DNA of 64,000 bases from Acheta domesticus (Eukaryota; Arthropoda; Insecta; Orthoptera; Gryllidae). The position numbers and the translations under genes are program-made. Positions within the stretch are counted from its first letter, which is position 1. Every line of letters begins with the position of its first letter. The DNA lies in NCBI GenBank assembly GCA_031308135.1, contig JAHLJT010008446.1, forward strand, positions 160,828,939 through 160,892,938, read 5' to 3'. The notes under the pieces were generated by a model. It had not been told where the DNA came from and made no database searches. It was given only the letters and a program-made list of their open reading frames with translations. Shown here piece by piece: positions 33,563 to 43,562 of this stretch.

Positions 33563-33576
33563 TATTATTATTATTA
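33505..33576. repeat. (TAA)n switching to (ATT)n at the 5' side of copy D
   Basis: About 18 AAT triplets run to about 33560, then the tract changes to ATT triplets up to 33576, giving a palindromic microsatellite. The change of phase is unlike the uniform tracts around the other LINE copies. Confidence 0.9.
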
Positions 33577-33803
33577 GCATTTAAAACAATATAACCCTTA
33601 CGTTCAGTGTGCAACTTTTTGTAAAACATTTATATTTCAGTAGTTTTTCACTTGGAGTCAAAGGATAGTCAATTATTTACTCTTTTGTTTAATTTTTATT
33701 GAAATTTTGCATTATTGAAAGAATTTAAGTGTAATAGATCAAATATATAGGATAATAATTACATTTCAAAATTTCCCGTATAAAATATACGGGACAAAAA
33801 TAA

Positions 33804-33839
33804 GATCGGTATTACCCCACCGGTAGGGCAATACCGATC
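33804..33839. repeat. 14-bp stem hairpin in the pogo-like subterminal region
   Basis: GATCGGTATTACCC, loop CACCGGTA, GGGCAATACCGATC, with one mismatch. The GATCGG half motif is also repeated at the left end of the same element (about 28300, 28638, 28655 and 28667). Confidence 0.7.
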
Positions 33840-34026
33840 AAAGATGTTTTTTTCTTTTACAAAATCTGTGCTAAAGAAAATAACTTCTGCGACTTTTAGT
33901 TCTCAACCACAGACACTAGGAAGTATCTATCTGTCGTTTCATGCAATATTTTAAATTTTCTGGTGAATACATTCCATATGAGCGATCAGTTTCCTTAAGT
34001 GATCTGTGCTACCCCATTCTCCCCTA

Positions 34027-35446
34027 ATGTTTTATTTGTTGTGGCCTAGGGAACTTAGAAAATACTTGTTGCTGTGAAATAATCATTAAAAATATATAAA
34101 AAGATATTGTAAATACTTTTTTAAAATGTAAGAAAGCAATTATAAAAGTATCCATCAAGTGTTTTTCTCATATCAATTTTCCAAATTTATCTATTTCAAT
34201 TGCTATCACATTTGTTCATGTCCTGTGATTTTCAAGCCAGCAAAACTGTTATCAGTTTAATTGAGTTTCAGTGTAATAATTTATTCAGACCCTTATTTCA
34301 CTGGTGGCATTTGCAACTGGGTGTCATTTGGGTTTTAAGAGAGTTTATGTGAAGGTTAAAACTAATAAATTAATTTCATGAAATGTAAAAAATTTAAACG
34401 TTCATATAGTTGTGCACCAGAAGTTGCAAATAACTTGGTGAAACAAGGGACCGAAGAAATTAACTTAGTTTTGCTTAGTTTTTTTGTTGGGTAGGGGTTT
34501 TAAGAATGTTTACTCGTTGCTATTAAATGAGTGAAAATATTTGGCAAAGTATTATGAATGAAATTATTTCATATTTAATTTTAATGAATCTAATTCTATT
34601 CAGCAAGTACTTTTGGTGTAAAGTTTTCAAAATTTCTTGATTAAAAAAATTCTTAAAATTGACTTTCTACTTGTTTTTCAGTTGAATTTTTAAAATGTTG
34701 TATAAACTTGATTCCAGAAACTGTTACATAATTTTACAAAATTAATTATACATAATTTGTTTTATTCATCCAATTAATTTATATTGAATTTAATTGAAAA
34801 TTTTAATTTCCAGATTGTCTGTACATGTAGTTTTCAATTGTCTTCCATGCGCACAAATTTATGCAATTCTGCAAACGTTTATAAATTCTTAACTACATAA
34901 ACAACAATTTAAAACTTCAGGTACGGGTTTAAAACAAGGTAAGCATTCATGCAAACAATGGTTGATACAACATTTTCCATTTTTGGTATAAACATGTATG
35001 TAGGAAATCTAGCACCAAATTGTGAGTTGTGGAACCACTCGTCGAAGTTCCGAAACAGTCAACCTCGAACGACAAATATTTTGTGGTTCAGGACCCTACA
35101 TGGACAAGGGAATCACCAGACACAGCGGTGGTTCAAGGCCCCACACATGGCGTCTACGGTGCCTAAACCACAAAAATAACTGGGCCATATTTTAATATTA
35201 ATTTTGTTGGGAGAACGGAATTTTAATGTGCGGCAAGCATTCGTTTCTTTCAGTGTGGCAGTGATAAGATAAAGATGTTTTATTTAGTAGAGAGTGTGTT
35301 CACAAATTAGACTTCTAGAAATTATTCAGAACCTATTTGATAATCATTATTTTTGGCCGTAGGCAAGGTATAGAACACATAAATTCACTGAATGGAAGGT
35401 CACTTATCTATGCATCTGGTAGCATTTCAACCGGCAAATTAAAAAA
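34027..35446. other. AT-rich non-coding sequence with a small inverted repeat
   Basis: No gene. At 35085-35180 the ends TATTTTGTGGTTCAGG and TGCCTAAACCACAAAAATA are imperfect inverted repeats about 95 bp apart, perhaps a tiny MITE. The 76-codon frame at 34949-35179 overlaps it and shows no known motif. Confidence 0.4.
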
Positions 35447-35530
35447 AATGTCAAAAAGTGTTCTTTGGACGGCGATAGATGGCAGCTGACAAGAGTATGT
35501 GGCAAGCCCGAATAGCTAGCTGAGATCAAT
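35447..35530 (+). repeat. Repeat fragment shared with 26440-26525
   Basis: GGACGGCGATAGATGGCAGC followed by AGTATGTGGCAAGCCCG and AGCTAGC parallels 26460-26515. Non-coding. The terminus present at the other copy is not found here. Confidence 0.55.
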
Positions 35531-36186
35531 AGGAAATTTGTTTATTTATGTTTGTTTATTTGGTCAAAAAACTGTATATAACGGTAAAAAACTGTATATA
35601 ACGTATGGGGAAAAAGATTATCTGCACACATTTTCTTGAGGCCTAGAATAAAAAAAGAAACATTTGAAAAACTAGAAACATGAATTTAGAAAATAATTAT
35701 TATTTTAGAAAAAAACTGAAAAATGTTGGTTCCCGAGTTATAGAAAATCAATATCAACGGTAAATGAACTGATTTGATTTTTCTGCATTGCTTTCTTGCA
35801 CACAAAATAGTAATGATCATCAATTCTACTCCTACCATTACAAGCAAGAGGAGTGCTCAACAAAACGTGCGCACAGTGAAGCTACATTTACGTCCAGAAA
35901 CAAAACAAGGGGCCATCCCAGCATTTGCTCAATGGATCAGGGAAACTGGACAAAAACCTGATCGAGATGGGTCATTGACCCGGAAGCTGAAGTTCATTAC
36001 TTGTTACATGCGTATTAAATATTTTTTAAATACAATACAATACAAACGTAAAATAATTCATTATGTATCATTCTTTTGTTAAAATAAACATTTTTCTTTT
36101 TCACGATCAGTTTAGTCTCTAATTGTATAGAAACAGTTATGCAGCAGAGAATATTTTACTTTTAACTTAAATTTGTGTACCGACTT
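35531..36186. other. Unclassified sequence with an unassigned frame
   Basis: A 102-codon plus-strand frame (35774-36082) contains TVKLHLRPETKQGAIPAFAQ and IRETGQKPDRDG. I do not recognise it. It has no visible splice sites that would argue for a host exon, and repeats lie on both sides. Confidence 0.3.
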
Positions 36187-36915
36187 TCATTGTTTAATGT
36201 CATCTGGCAATGCTTTGTAAATTAACGTACATGTATTGTATGTTGATTTCTTGTACTGAGCTGTTGATACTGACACTTGATGCACGTGATATCTACGACG
36301 TGTATTGTAATTATAAATATCAACATTGCATGAAAATATGTTCCCTCCATTAAGTAGGTCATTTTTGACAAATATTACAGATTCGTAAATAAATAGGCTA
36401 TGGTAAGATTCCCAGCTCAATGAAAAGAGTCTGAGGTCTGAGTACTACAGAATGAGGTTCCCCAGAATGTTATGCCATATCTCAGGCGGGAATGTACATT
36501 CGCAAAATAAACGCAACGAGCTGCATGAAGGCTGACAGAATTTGAAAGCATTCTGAATGCGTAACATAATGAACTTAATTTAGTGTTTAATTCTGTTATA
36601 TATACATACCATTTGAGTTTTGATTGAATTGAGAGAGCTAAAAATTTTGTTACCTCAACATCAGCTGATTGCATATTGTTCATTTTCAATGGAACATGCG
36701 ATTTCCGATTTGAGATGCAAAAATGCATTGAAACAGTTTTTCTTTCGTTAACAATTAATTTGTTATCATTAAACCAATTTGAAACTTCTGAAATTGTACT
36801 ATTTACTGCTTCGTTTTTGCAGAGAACATTCGTGTCATCGGCACACAGAACCATTGTTCCATTTTTAATAGACGAGGGCATATCGTTTACATATAACAGA
36901 AAGAGGATAGTCGGG
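36187..36915 (-). pseudogene. CR1/L2-like LINE reverse transcriptase fragment
   Basis: Minus strand. LFLLYVNDMPS is followed by MVLCADDTNVLCKN, equivalent to the RT motif C YADDT with Y replaced by C. Then come a VSNWFNDNKLIVNERKT block, FLALSIQSKLKW, and LRYGITFWGTS, the FxSHLxYGLxFWGxS region of CR1/L2-type elements. After a frame change the C terminus reads LSWESYHSLFIYESVIFVKN and YNTRRRYHVH, the SYNTR block usual in that clade, ending DDIKQ-stop at 36195. It is 5'-truncated where the recurrent hairpin-CTAG terminus begins (about 36916). No endonuclease domain remains. Confidence 0.8.
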
Positions 36916-36960
36916 ATACGGGAAAGTCTGTGTTTTCCTGTAGCACCACCTGTTAGAAGT
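36916..36960 (+). repeat. Recurrent hairpin-type terminus
   Basis: ATACGGGAAAGTCTGTG, then TGTAGCACCACCTG. The text is shared with 26544-26577 and lies exactly at the upstream limit of the CR1/L2-like fragment. Confidence 0.5.
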
Positions 36961-37707
36961 GTGATGTATAACAGATAGATGTGCCACTTATATTTAGTCA
37001 TATTTAATTTCTGAAATACCGATATATACATATCATGTCGATGTCATGCATCTAATGTGAGTAATAAATTTTTATATTTGTAAGTTATTTTTTAAAATAG
37101 TTAAGTTGTAATTATTCTGTCTTCTGTTAATGTTTTAAACATTTTGAAAAGAAAGATACAGGAAGTTATATTCTAAGACAATATAAGACAATATGTTAAA
37201 AAACACTTAGGTATCGTTTTATTTTCTTTTTGGTCAATCTTCGAAAACGTAGAAATTTATTTTTTAATAAAATAATTATATATTGTAACAAGTTATAACT
37301 TTTAAATGAAAACGTTAACGCAAAAACCTTGATTGAAATCAGACAAGAAATCAGACATCAGACAAAACGGCTGTAAAATGCCAAAGAATTTCATTGTTGT
37401 GAGGAAAATGCACTGGAAGTTTGAAGATTTAACAATACCAGAATAGGCACTACATACTCCCCTTAATTTCAATACAATACATTCCACAAATTTTGACCCA
37501 TGTTTACCCGTTTTTTTTATATTAATCATACATTTACCAAATTTCAAGTTTAACAAAATTGCGACTATCAATCTACAATGGACATACTAATACAGTATGC
37601 AAATTAAATACTGGTATCTTTTTTTTTAATTTTAGGTTATAAACGCATTGAAATTTTGAGATTTAAGCGCTTATTATGTAAAAAATATTGAGTTTAAATC
37701 TTAATAT
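36961..37707. other. AT-rich non-coding sequence
   Basis: Nothing recognisable. Two frames under 100 codons carry no motif. Confidence 0.4.
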
Positions 37708-38279
37708 ATGCAGTGTGAGTCACGTAACTTTAGCACCTCCTGCAATTTTTGAACGGTTGAAGAATAACAATGCAGTTTTCGCAGATGTGTATGAGAAAAT
37801 GGGACTAGCTTATAGATATATTCATTTCCATTTTATCACATGTATTTTTCGAGGTATTGGTTGTAACTTCGTTTTTGTCAAATAAAAAAATACATATTTT
37901 TTAGTCTATCATGAACGTAAAACACGAATGCAATGATAAACATATTACCGTATGTTATATAAGACTTTTTCCAGTAATTTTGAATTTCTGCGACTCGTGT
38001 TTAACGCCCCGAGCGCGCGATAGCTGAGAGGGCGCTGCGTGACCTTGGGTGCTGAACTGTTACATTCGAAATATCCGCAATTGTCTAAAGAAATATGTAT
38101 AGTTTCAGTTAAAAAACAAATTTAATTCAATATCTTGTAAAAAAAAGCGATAAAATGAAAACAAATACATACATCATTTTGCCCCACTCCCTCGTGCATT
38201 TCTTCAAAACTACACTGCAATAAATTCAACCGATTGAAAATTATAGGAGGGTGCTAAAGTTACGTGACTCACCTTGTAT
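37708..38279. mobile_element. MITE with approximately 40-bp terminal inverted repeats
   Basis: The left end TGCAGTGTGAGTCACGTAAC then TTTAGCACC (from 37709) is matched on the opposite strand at the right end by TACAAGGTGAGTCACGTAAC then TTTAGCACC (from 38279). Similarity continues for about 15 more bases (CTCCT, AATTTT). The flanks are TATA-like on both sides (AATATA and TATATT), compatible with a TA or TATA duplication. The 570-bp interior has no coding capacity. This is a non-autonomous DNA transposon; its superfamily is not determinable, and the TA flank favours Tc1/mariner. Confidence 0.8.
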
Positions 38280-40180
38280 ATTATTGCGGTGAGTATACGA
38301 AATCTCTTTGTATAGGAATGTGACCTGCGAAACACAAACGAATAATGTGTTGCCTAAAAATCAGGGGCAAATAATTACGAACTCCCCGAAAGGTAAGATT
38401 CAGCTACGCCATATTTTAGGTGTGAACACACGTGAACTGGAATTCTCTTAAGAATAAATTAAAACAAAGTATACAGAGATATACAACCAAACAATGTTAA
38501 ATTCATAGAAGAATGTAAATTCGGTTTCCACTCTAATATAAACACAAGCTCACGCATTCACATACACAAATCTTTTGGACCCCTTAAAATTCTTAGCACA
38601 CATAAAAATATTTATTTTTAACACTTACGTTAGTTAAAATATATACACCAAAAAATGTTCGACGATAGATGCAACATTAAGAAAGTTACGTTATGTTTAT
38701 GTTAACTGAACAAAAGAATCGCAAACAACTGGTGTAGTGTTAAAACTCATGGTAAAAACAAATATTTCGTGACTCATAGAGAAAAAATATCTTTGATTTT
38801 GATATTAGACACTACTCTAGCGTGTATTGAACACTCAGACATTAACATTACCAGACATTAACATTAGCATTAGCAGACCGTAGCATTACTAGTCTCCTTA
38901 CTCGGGTAAAACGAATTGATACCCGCGTGAAAGTTATGTGTGTTGGTTACAGAGTTATCGAATTAAAATATTCATTATTAACAGTATTTGTTGAGAATGA
39001 ATTTTTACATGTTTATCTACTTATAACGAAAAGAATTGTGTACGTTTTCATAAAATATAAAATACATACAAAAATCAAAACTAATTTTTGGAAAAATTTA
39101 TCCAACATCAGTGGAGTTTACAGCTACTAAAAAGAAAATTGTTTATACAAATTCTCAAAAAGAATAGATATAACAGAATAAAAATAATAAGAGAATAATA
39201 CAAATAAAATACTGTCTATTCATATAACGTAAAAATATTTAAAACCTAAAACTTACGTAGGTTTCCAATTCAGTGTCAATTGAGAATGGGGTTCTGGCAG
39301 AGCTACATTATAGGTATTGTTTTAGTTATACACGTAAACAAAATGCAGTAATTCATTAGAAAGAGAATAACAATACAAGACTTCTTTAAAGAATGAAACA
39401 ATATATAATATAACAATATATAATATTAAATGTACCTTCCCGCCTGATACATGGCCTAATATTGGGGAAAACACAAATATCTGTAATTACAAAACGTCGT
39501 GGGAATCATGTCCGTCAGATCATTAAAATAAGTCCACCTACAATGTACGTTGATGAGGCATGTACTGTATAATATGTTATTTTCAACCAATTTTATCAGA
39601 TAACATTAAATAATTAAAAGTAGACACCCAAATAAAAATGACAAGTGAAATCTTATCTCTTGAATAATTGAGGCGTTCAGAAGCTAAGCCAACTAACTCC
39701 ATCAAACGAAAAGTTTTAGTACGAACAGTTAGTTTTTTATTTATAAAAACGTCTGTACGTGTTTTAGCATATTTCAAATAAACTCTTCCATTTTTTAAAA
39801 ACTAAGTGTATGTTTTCAGCACTTTCTAAATAAATGTAAAAATCTCAATATCTTTTTCTCCCATAAAAAAGTCACTTTATAAGATTTAGTCACATTACCA
39901 TCACATCACATTACCAACTGAAAGGTATTAACGAATTCTGAATTGTATTGATATAATATTCTTAATGGTTTTAAACAAGTTATTTTATTAAACAGAATAA
40001 AACATTTTTACTAGAAAGAGTTACGAGTATTATTGTAAGTAATATTGCAGTAAAAATTGTATTATTAATGAAAATTGCCTGGAATACAAATAAATATTTT
40101 TTATTGCTTCTATTTTGCGTAAGTGATGCCGTCGTCATCACTATCAGGTTCTTCTTGAATGAGTAGGAAATACAGACTTT
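38280..40180. other. AT-rich non-coding sequence
   Basis: Low-complexity AT-rich sequence. The local direct repeats ACATTAACATTACCAGACAT (about 38837-38870) and TACAATATATAATATAAC-like runs (about 39400) are simple. No gene supportable. Confidence 0.45.
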
Positions 40181-40434
40181 ATACAGCGATTTTTCTCAGA
40201 GCGACCCTCAAGGCCACTCAAATCCCATCTTCGCGATGGAATATGTCACGGCATTCGCATCTTTTCTCGGTCTTGCTGGTAGAAGTCCCATGATCGCAAG
40301 CACTGCTTCATACGGTCGCGATCGTGCGAAATCTAGCGGAACGATCGAGAAAGACGCGAAATGCCGTGACATATTCCATCGCGAAGATGGGATTTGAGTG
40401 GCCTTGAGGGTCGCTCTGAGAAAAATCGCAGTAT
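40181..40434. repeat. 254-bp near-perfect hairpin (fold-back)
   Basis: The left arm from 40181 (ATACAGCGATTTTTCTCAGA, GCGACCCTCAAGGCCACTCA, ...) is reproduced in reverse complement up to 40434. The first 74 bp or so pair with a single mismatch. Pairing continues with mismatches for about 40 bp more (TCTTGCTGGTAGAAGTCCCATGATCG opposed to the complement of 40320-40346). The loop is about 20 bases near 40297-40318. The sequence is GC-richer than its flanks. It could be a fold-back MITE, a long hairpin-RNA gene, or a palindromic assembly artefact. It has no coding content. Confidence 0.85.
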
Positions 40435-42090
40435 ACGAGACGTATTACATTCTTCGTTTCTGCCGTGGAGATTGGCCTTGATATTCTATAAGGATCTTGT
40501 GGACATTATTTAGACTTGCCAGAGGAGTCTGTTTCCATTTCTGTAGATATTAATTTTTTTAAGTGTCATTTCTGGTAAGAATGCAGTTTTACATCGTAGC
40601 AAATGGTTCAGCCTTCTCAATTCGGATACATCGCATTGTCAGTTAACTTTTTCACCTTCGACACGTTTTTTCCTGTTGGTGATACGTTTTTCTACATTTT
40701 CTGTCGAATGGAAGTCTTAATGGTTCATTTCTGTGAGGAAATACTTCTTTTGTTTTCCTGCAGCCAAGAATGATATCATACCTGTCCCTTAGAGAAAAGA
40801 TGTGGCTACTAGTTTTTGCTCTTTTTTCAATTAAGGAAAAATCTGAATCATTCGGAAGGTAACTGTGTCCTAGTACAAAGAAATTTAAGTCAATAGTTTC
40901 ACTGACACTCTGACTTTGCAGATATTTTCTAAGAGAGAGAACAACTTTAATTTTGCGATTTTGACCGCCGCATGATCAGAGTTCATGACTTTACGTTTGG
41001 CATTATTGCTATTTCTTGATTGAAATGAGAAAGTAAACATAAGAAATACACAAACACTGTAAAGTTGATAAACACTCAATCGTTTAGTTCAGTTAAAACA
41101 GTTTGGTTAAACATCGATTTTCACGGAGACAAAAAGTTAATCATACTGGCCACTGAAACAAATGATAAAGGTTCATTTGCCGGAGCAGTTAGGATATTTT
41201 AAAGGCAAACCATTTAAATGTAGATTTCTCCGTCTTGGTTACTGACAAATATTTACTTGTGGAACGCAACCATGTTATTATTCAGAATTTTTAAAAACTT
41301 TGTGGTAGACTCGCTTGTGAACGTCTTAATTGTTTCTATACAATTAGATACCACGCGAATAACAAAAAGAAAATTTATTTTAATAATAATAATAATAATA
41401 AATTAGGTACAATTTGCATTAAACAATTCTAAAAGAGTAAATATGTCTGTAAGAAATTTCGAGGTTCAGCTTCTGAGCCAATGACACACATTCCGGTATT
41501 TCGTCCAATTTATATTCATTAGTTGAGCAATTGTTCAGCTTAACTAGGCACACCTTTTGCTGACCTTTTCTTTTGTGAGTAGGACGGAGCGATATTTATT
41601 TTCTCAGCAATTTTATAAAAGAAAATCTAAATGGCGTTATCACTGGCTTTCTATTACACTAGAATTTAAGAATTCAAGGAATTATAGAAATTAAGGAAAT
41701 TTGCGAAAATAATTTTGTTCCTATATACTTCACATACAAATTTTATTGTTTTGACGCTAAATTAATAAAAAAACGTTAAATTAAAATGAATTTCACATAA
41801 AAGACAATTTTTATTCATGCTAACGGATGTCTTATAATGGCAGAGAAACGATACGATTATGAATCGAGTATAATCTATCTACACATGTTGCAAAAATCAT
41901 TAAATTGGATGTTGTCTACGAGGTTTTAGATGGCAAACATTAATTTCAATTTTATTTCGATATATTTTATCTGCATAATTATGTGTGTATAATGATAATT
42001 TTCAAGTTTGAAATGTGAGCGGATGTGGCTTTTACTGATGTGGAATCTGTGTTGGTCCTTGTTTATCAGAGTTTCTGCACGCAACTTGGA
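40435..42090. other. AT-rich non-coding sequence
   Basis: No supportable gene. A short (TAA)n run at about 41383-41402 is a TAA microsatellite with no LINE beside it. Minus-strand text at 40560-41080 gives short frames without recognised motifs. Confidence 0.4.
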
Positions 42091-42720
42091 GAAAATGATT
42101 GGGAGCGCGCCATTCTCGTAAAGCAGTGACGCGCAGCTCGCGCCACGGCTGCCCGGGCTGGGCCGGCGCGAGAGCCCGGGGCGGCGCGCGGCGCGGCGCG
42201 GCGATGAGCGGCGCTGCGGCCGGGAGCGGCGCGGGTGCGGGGCGCGGGCGCGGGCGCGGGCGCGGAGCCGGGCCGGGCCTGGCGAAGGCCCGGCGCGGCA
42301 AGGGCCCGGCCCGGCCCGGCGCGGTGAGGTGCGGTGCGGTGCGGTGCAGCGCGGCGCTGCGCTGCCCTGCCCGGCCCGGCCCGGCCCCGCCCGCCAAGAC
42401 ACGGCGAGCGGCGAGGAGCGGCGCCGAGCGGCACGGCACGCGGAGCCGCTGCCAGATGCCGGGGCCCGGCGCGAGGGCTCGGCCGCCGCCTGCGCGGGAC
42501 GCAAGGCTGCAGAAATTGCGTTGCCGGGCGGCGGATGCATGCCTCTCCGATGAGCTGGCGAATTCGCCACTCACCCCGCCACCATTCCCATCTGAACGAC
42601 GGATTTCCATCGCTTGTCCGCGACGATCTTTGATTTGAGCCGCGCGCACCGCCCAAGATTCTCACCAGGTGGTTCAATCTCGCGAGCTTCGGGTGCGCCG
42701 TGGTCGTTGACGCTCAAAGG
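42091..42720. promoter_or_regulatory. GC-rich CpG island 1
   Basis: About 600 bp of strongly GC-rich, CpG-dense sequence (runs of GGCGCGGCGCGG and GGCGCGGGCGCG) inside AT-rich DNA. Long frames exist on both strands, but all translate to R/A/P/G-rich text, as expected from composition alone. A candidate splice donor on the minus strand (CCTG/GTGAGA, about 42670) ends a short frame of ordinary composition (VNDHGAPEAREIEPP), but an in-frame stop lies close upstream and there is no clear acceptor. It may be a promoter or first-exon region of a host gene. Confidence 0.45.
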
Positions 42721-43124
42721 TCTTCAACGGAACTTTCACAAGGGACACTCTGCTTATCTTCAACTCGTCTTCCTCATTTCACTAACACTTATTTCTCAAT
42801 ATCTCATATGACTGAAACATCGTGCCTGATTGCTGATCTCTTCCCCTCATATTTTTTAATATTGACTTATCCATTGAATTTACAATACTTCAATCTACTG
42901 GTGTAAAACGTCGTTAGGTTTTTTCACATATTACTCCTGTAGTACAGAGAAAGTATTCTAATTCTGCGGCAAAATTCGACGATTGTTTACTTAAAGTGAG
43001 TATTATTCCGTATGATTGACCCTGATATCGAGAAAGTGGACAATTCTTCTTTCTATATGTAAATAGTATTTCCGTCAGTAGTCAGAATTCATGTTTTGTG
43101 TGTCCTTTACACCGAAAAATTAAA
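42721..43124. other. AT-rich non-coding sequence
   Basis: Nothing recognisable between the GC-rich island and the next repeat copy. Confidence 0.4.
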
Positions 43125-43562
43125 TTACGGTTGGCGCCGTCGGTCCGTCCGTCCGTTCCTTTGTGCGTCCATCCCAGTCTGTCCGTCCGTCCCTCAGTCC
43201 GTTTCTTTCCTCTCTGTCCGTCTGTCAACCTGTTTGTCTGTCCATCTATCCGTCTGTGGTAGGGCCTATGTCGCTTAGATGATTTTCTATTAAACTGGCA
43301 TACCACGATCAATTCGCTGAACTCGAGACCCTTTAAATTTCAAACGGATATTTTGATTTTATGGAGACTTTACACAAAACAGAATTTTCAAATTTTTCTG
43401 AAAATTGTCGCAAATGTATAGATCGTTTTTTATGGATAGAACAAAAGACCTTTAAAAATGACGCAGGTTTCATTTTCGTTGATGTCTCTGAATACTCGAA
43501 AATAGCAAATATTACAAATTACGCGAGAAAGGATGTGCTATTGTAGCACCGCTAATGTAAGT
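43125..43562 (+). repeat. Unclassified interspersed repeat, copy 6
   Basis: Starts with an expanded tract of GTCCGTCCGTC/TCTGTCTGTCC units (43142-43258), then the block AATTTTCAAATTTTTCTGAAAA, and ends with the hairpin GTGCTATTGTAGCAC and CGCTAA (43534-43553). Same order as copy 1. The Pro/Ser/Val-rich frames through the tract come from the repeat. Confidence 0.65.

Larger units (their letters stand above)
28262..34024 (+). mobile_element. Pogo-like DNA transposon with two nested LINEs
   Basis: Terminal inverted repeats of about 25 bp bound the element: GAGGAGAGTGGGGTGGCCCC then GATCA at the left (28262), and on the opposite strand GGGGAGAATGGGGTAGCACA then GATCA at the right (34024). Both are flanked by TA (28260-28261 and 34025-34026), the target duplicated by pogo and Tc1/mariner elements. 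Inside is a broken pogo-type transposase gene. Subterminal CGATCA/TGATCGG motifs are repeated near both ends and may be transposase binding sites. The middle (about 29751-33576) consists of two R4-type LINEs and their microsatellites. Without them the element would be about 1.9 kb. Confidence 0.75.

Noticed and set aside
35774..36082. 102-codon plus-strand frame as a host gene
   Set aside because: No recognised domain, no splice sites, and repeat fragments lie on both sides. Left as unassigned.
42032..42677. Four overlapping frames of 100-214 codons on both strands
   Set aside because: They are open because stop codons are rare in GC-rich simple sequence. Products are A/R/P/G-rich and the same region is open in several phases, so none is supported as a gene.
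42600..42760. Possible minus-strand exon VNDHGAPEAREIEPP ending at a GTGAGA donor (about 42670)
   Set aside because: An in-frame stop lies only a few codons upstream and I see no acceptor with a pyrimidine tract, so the evidence is too thin to call an exon.
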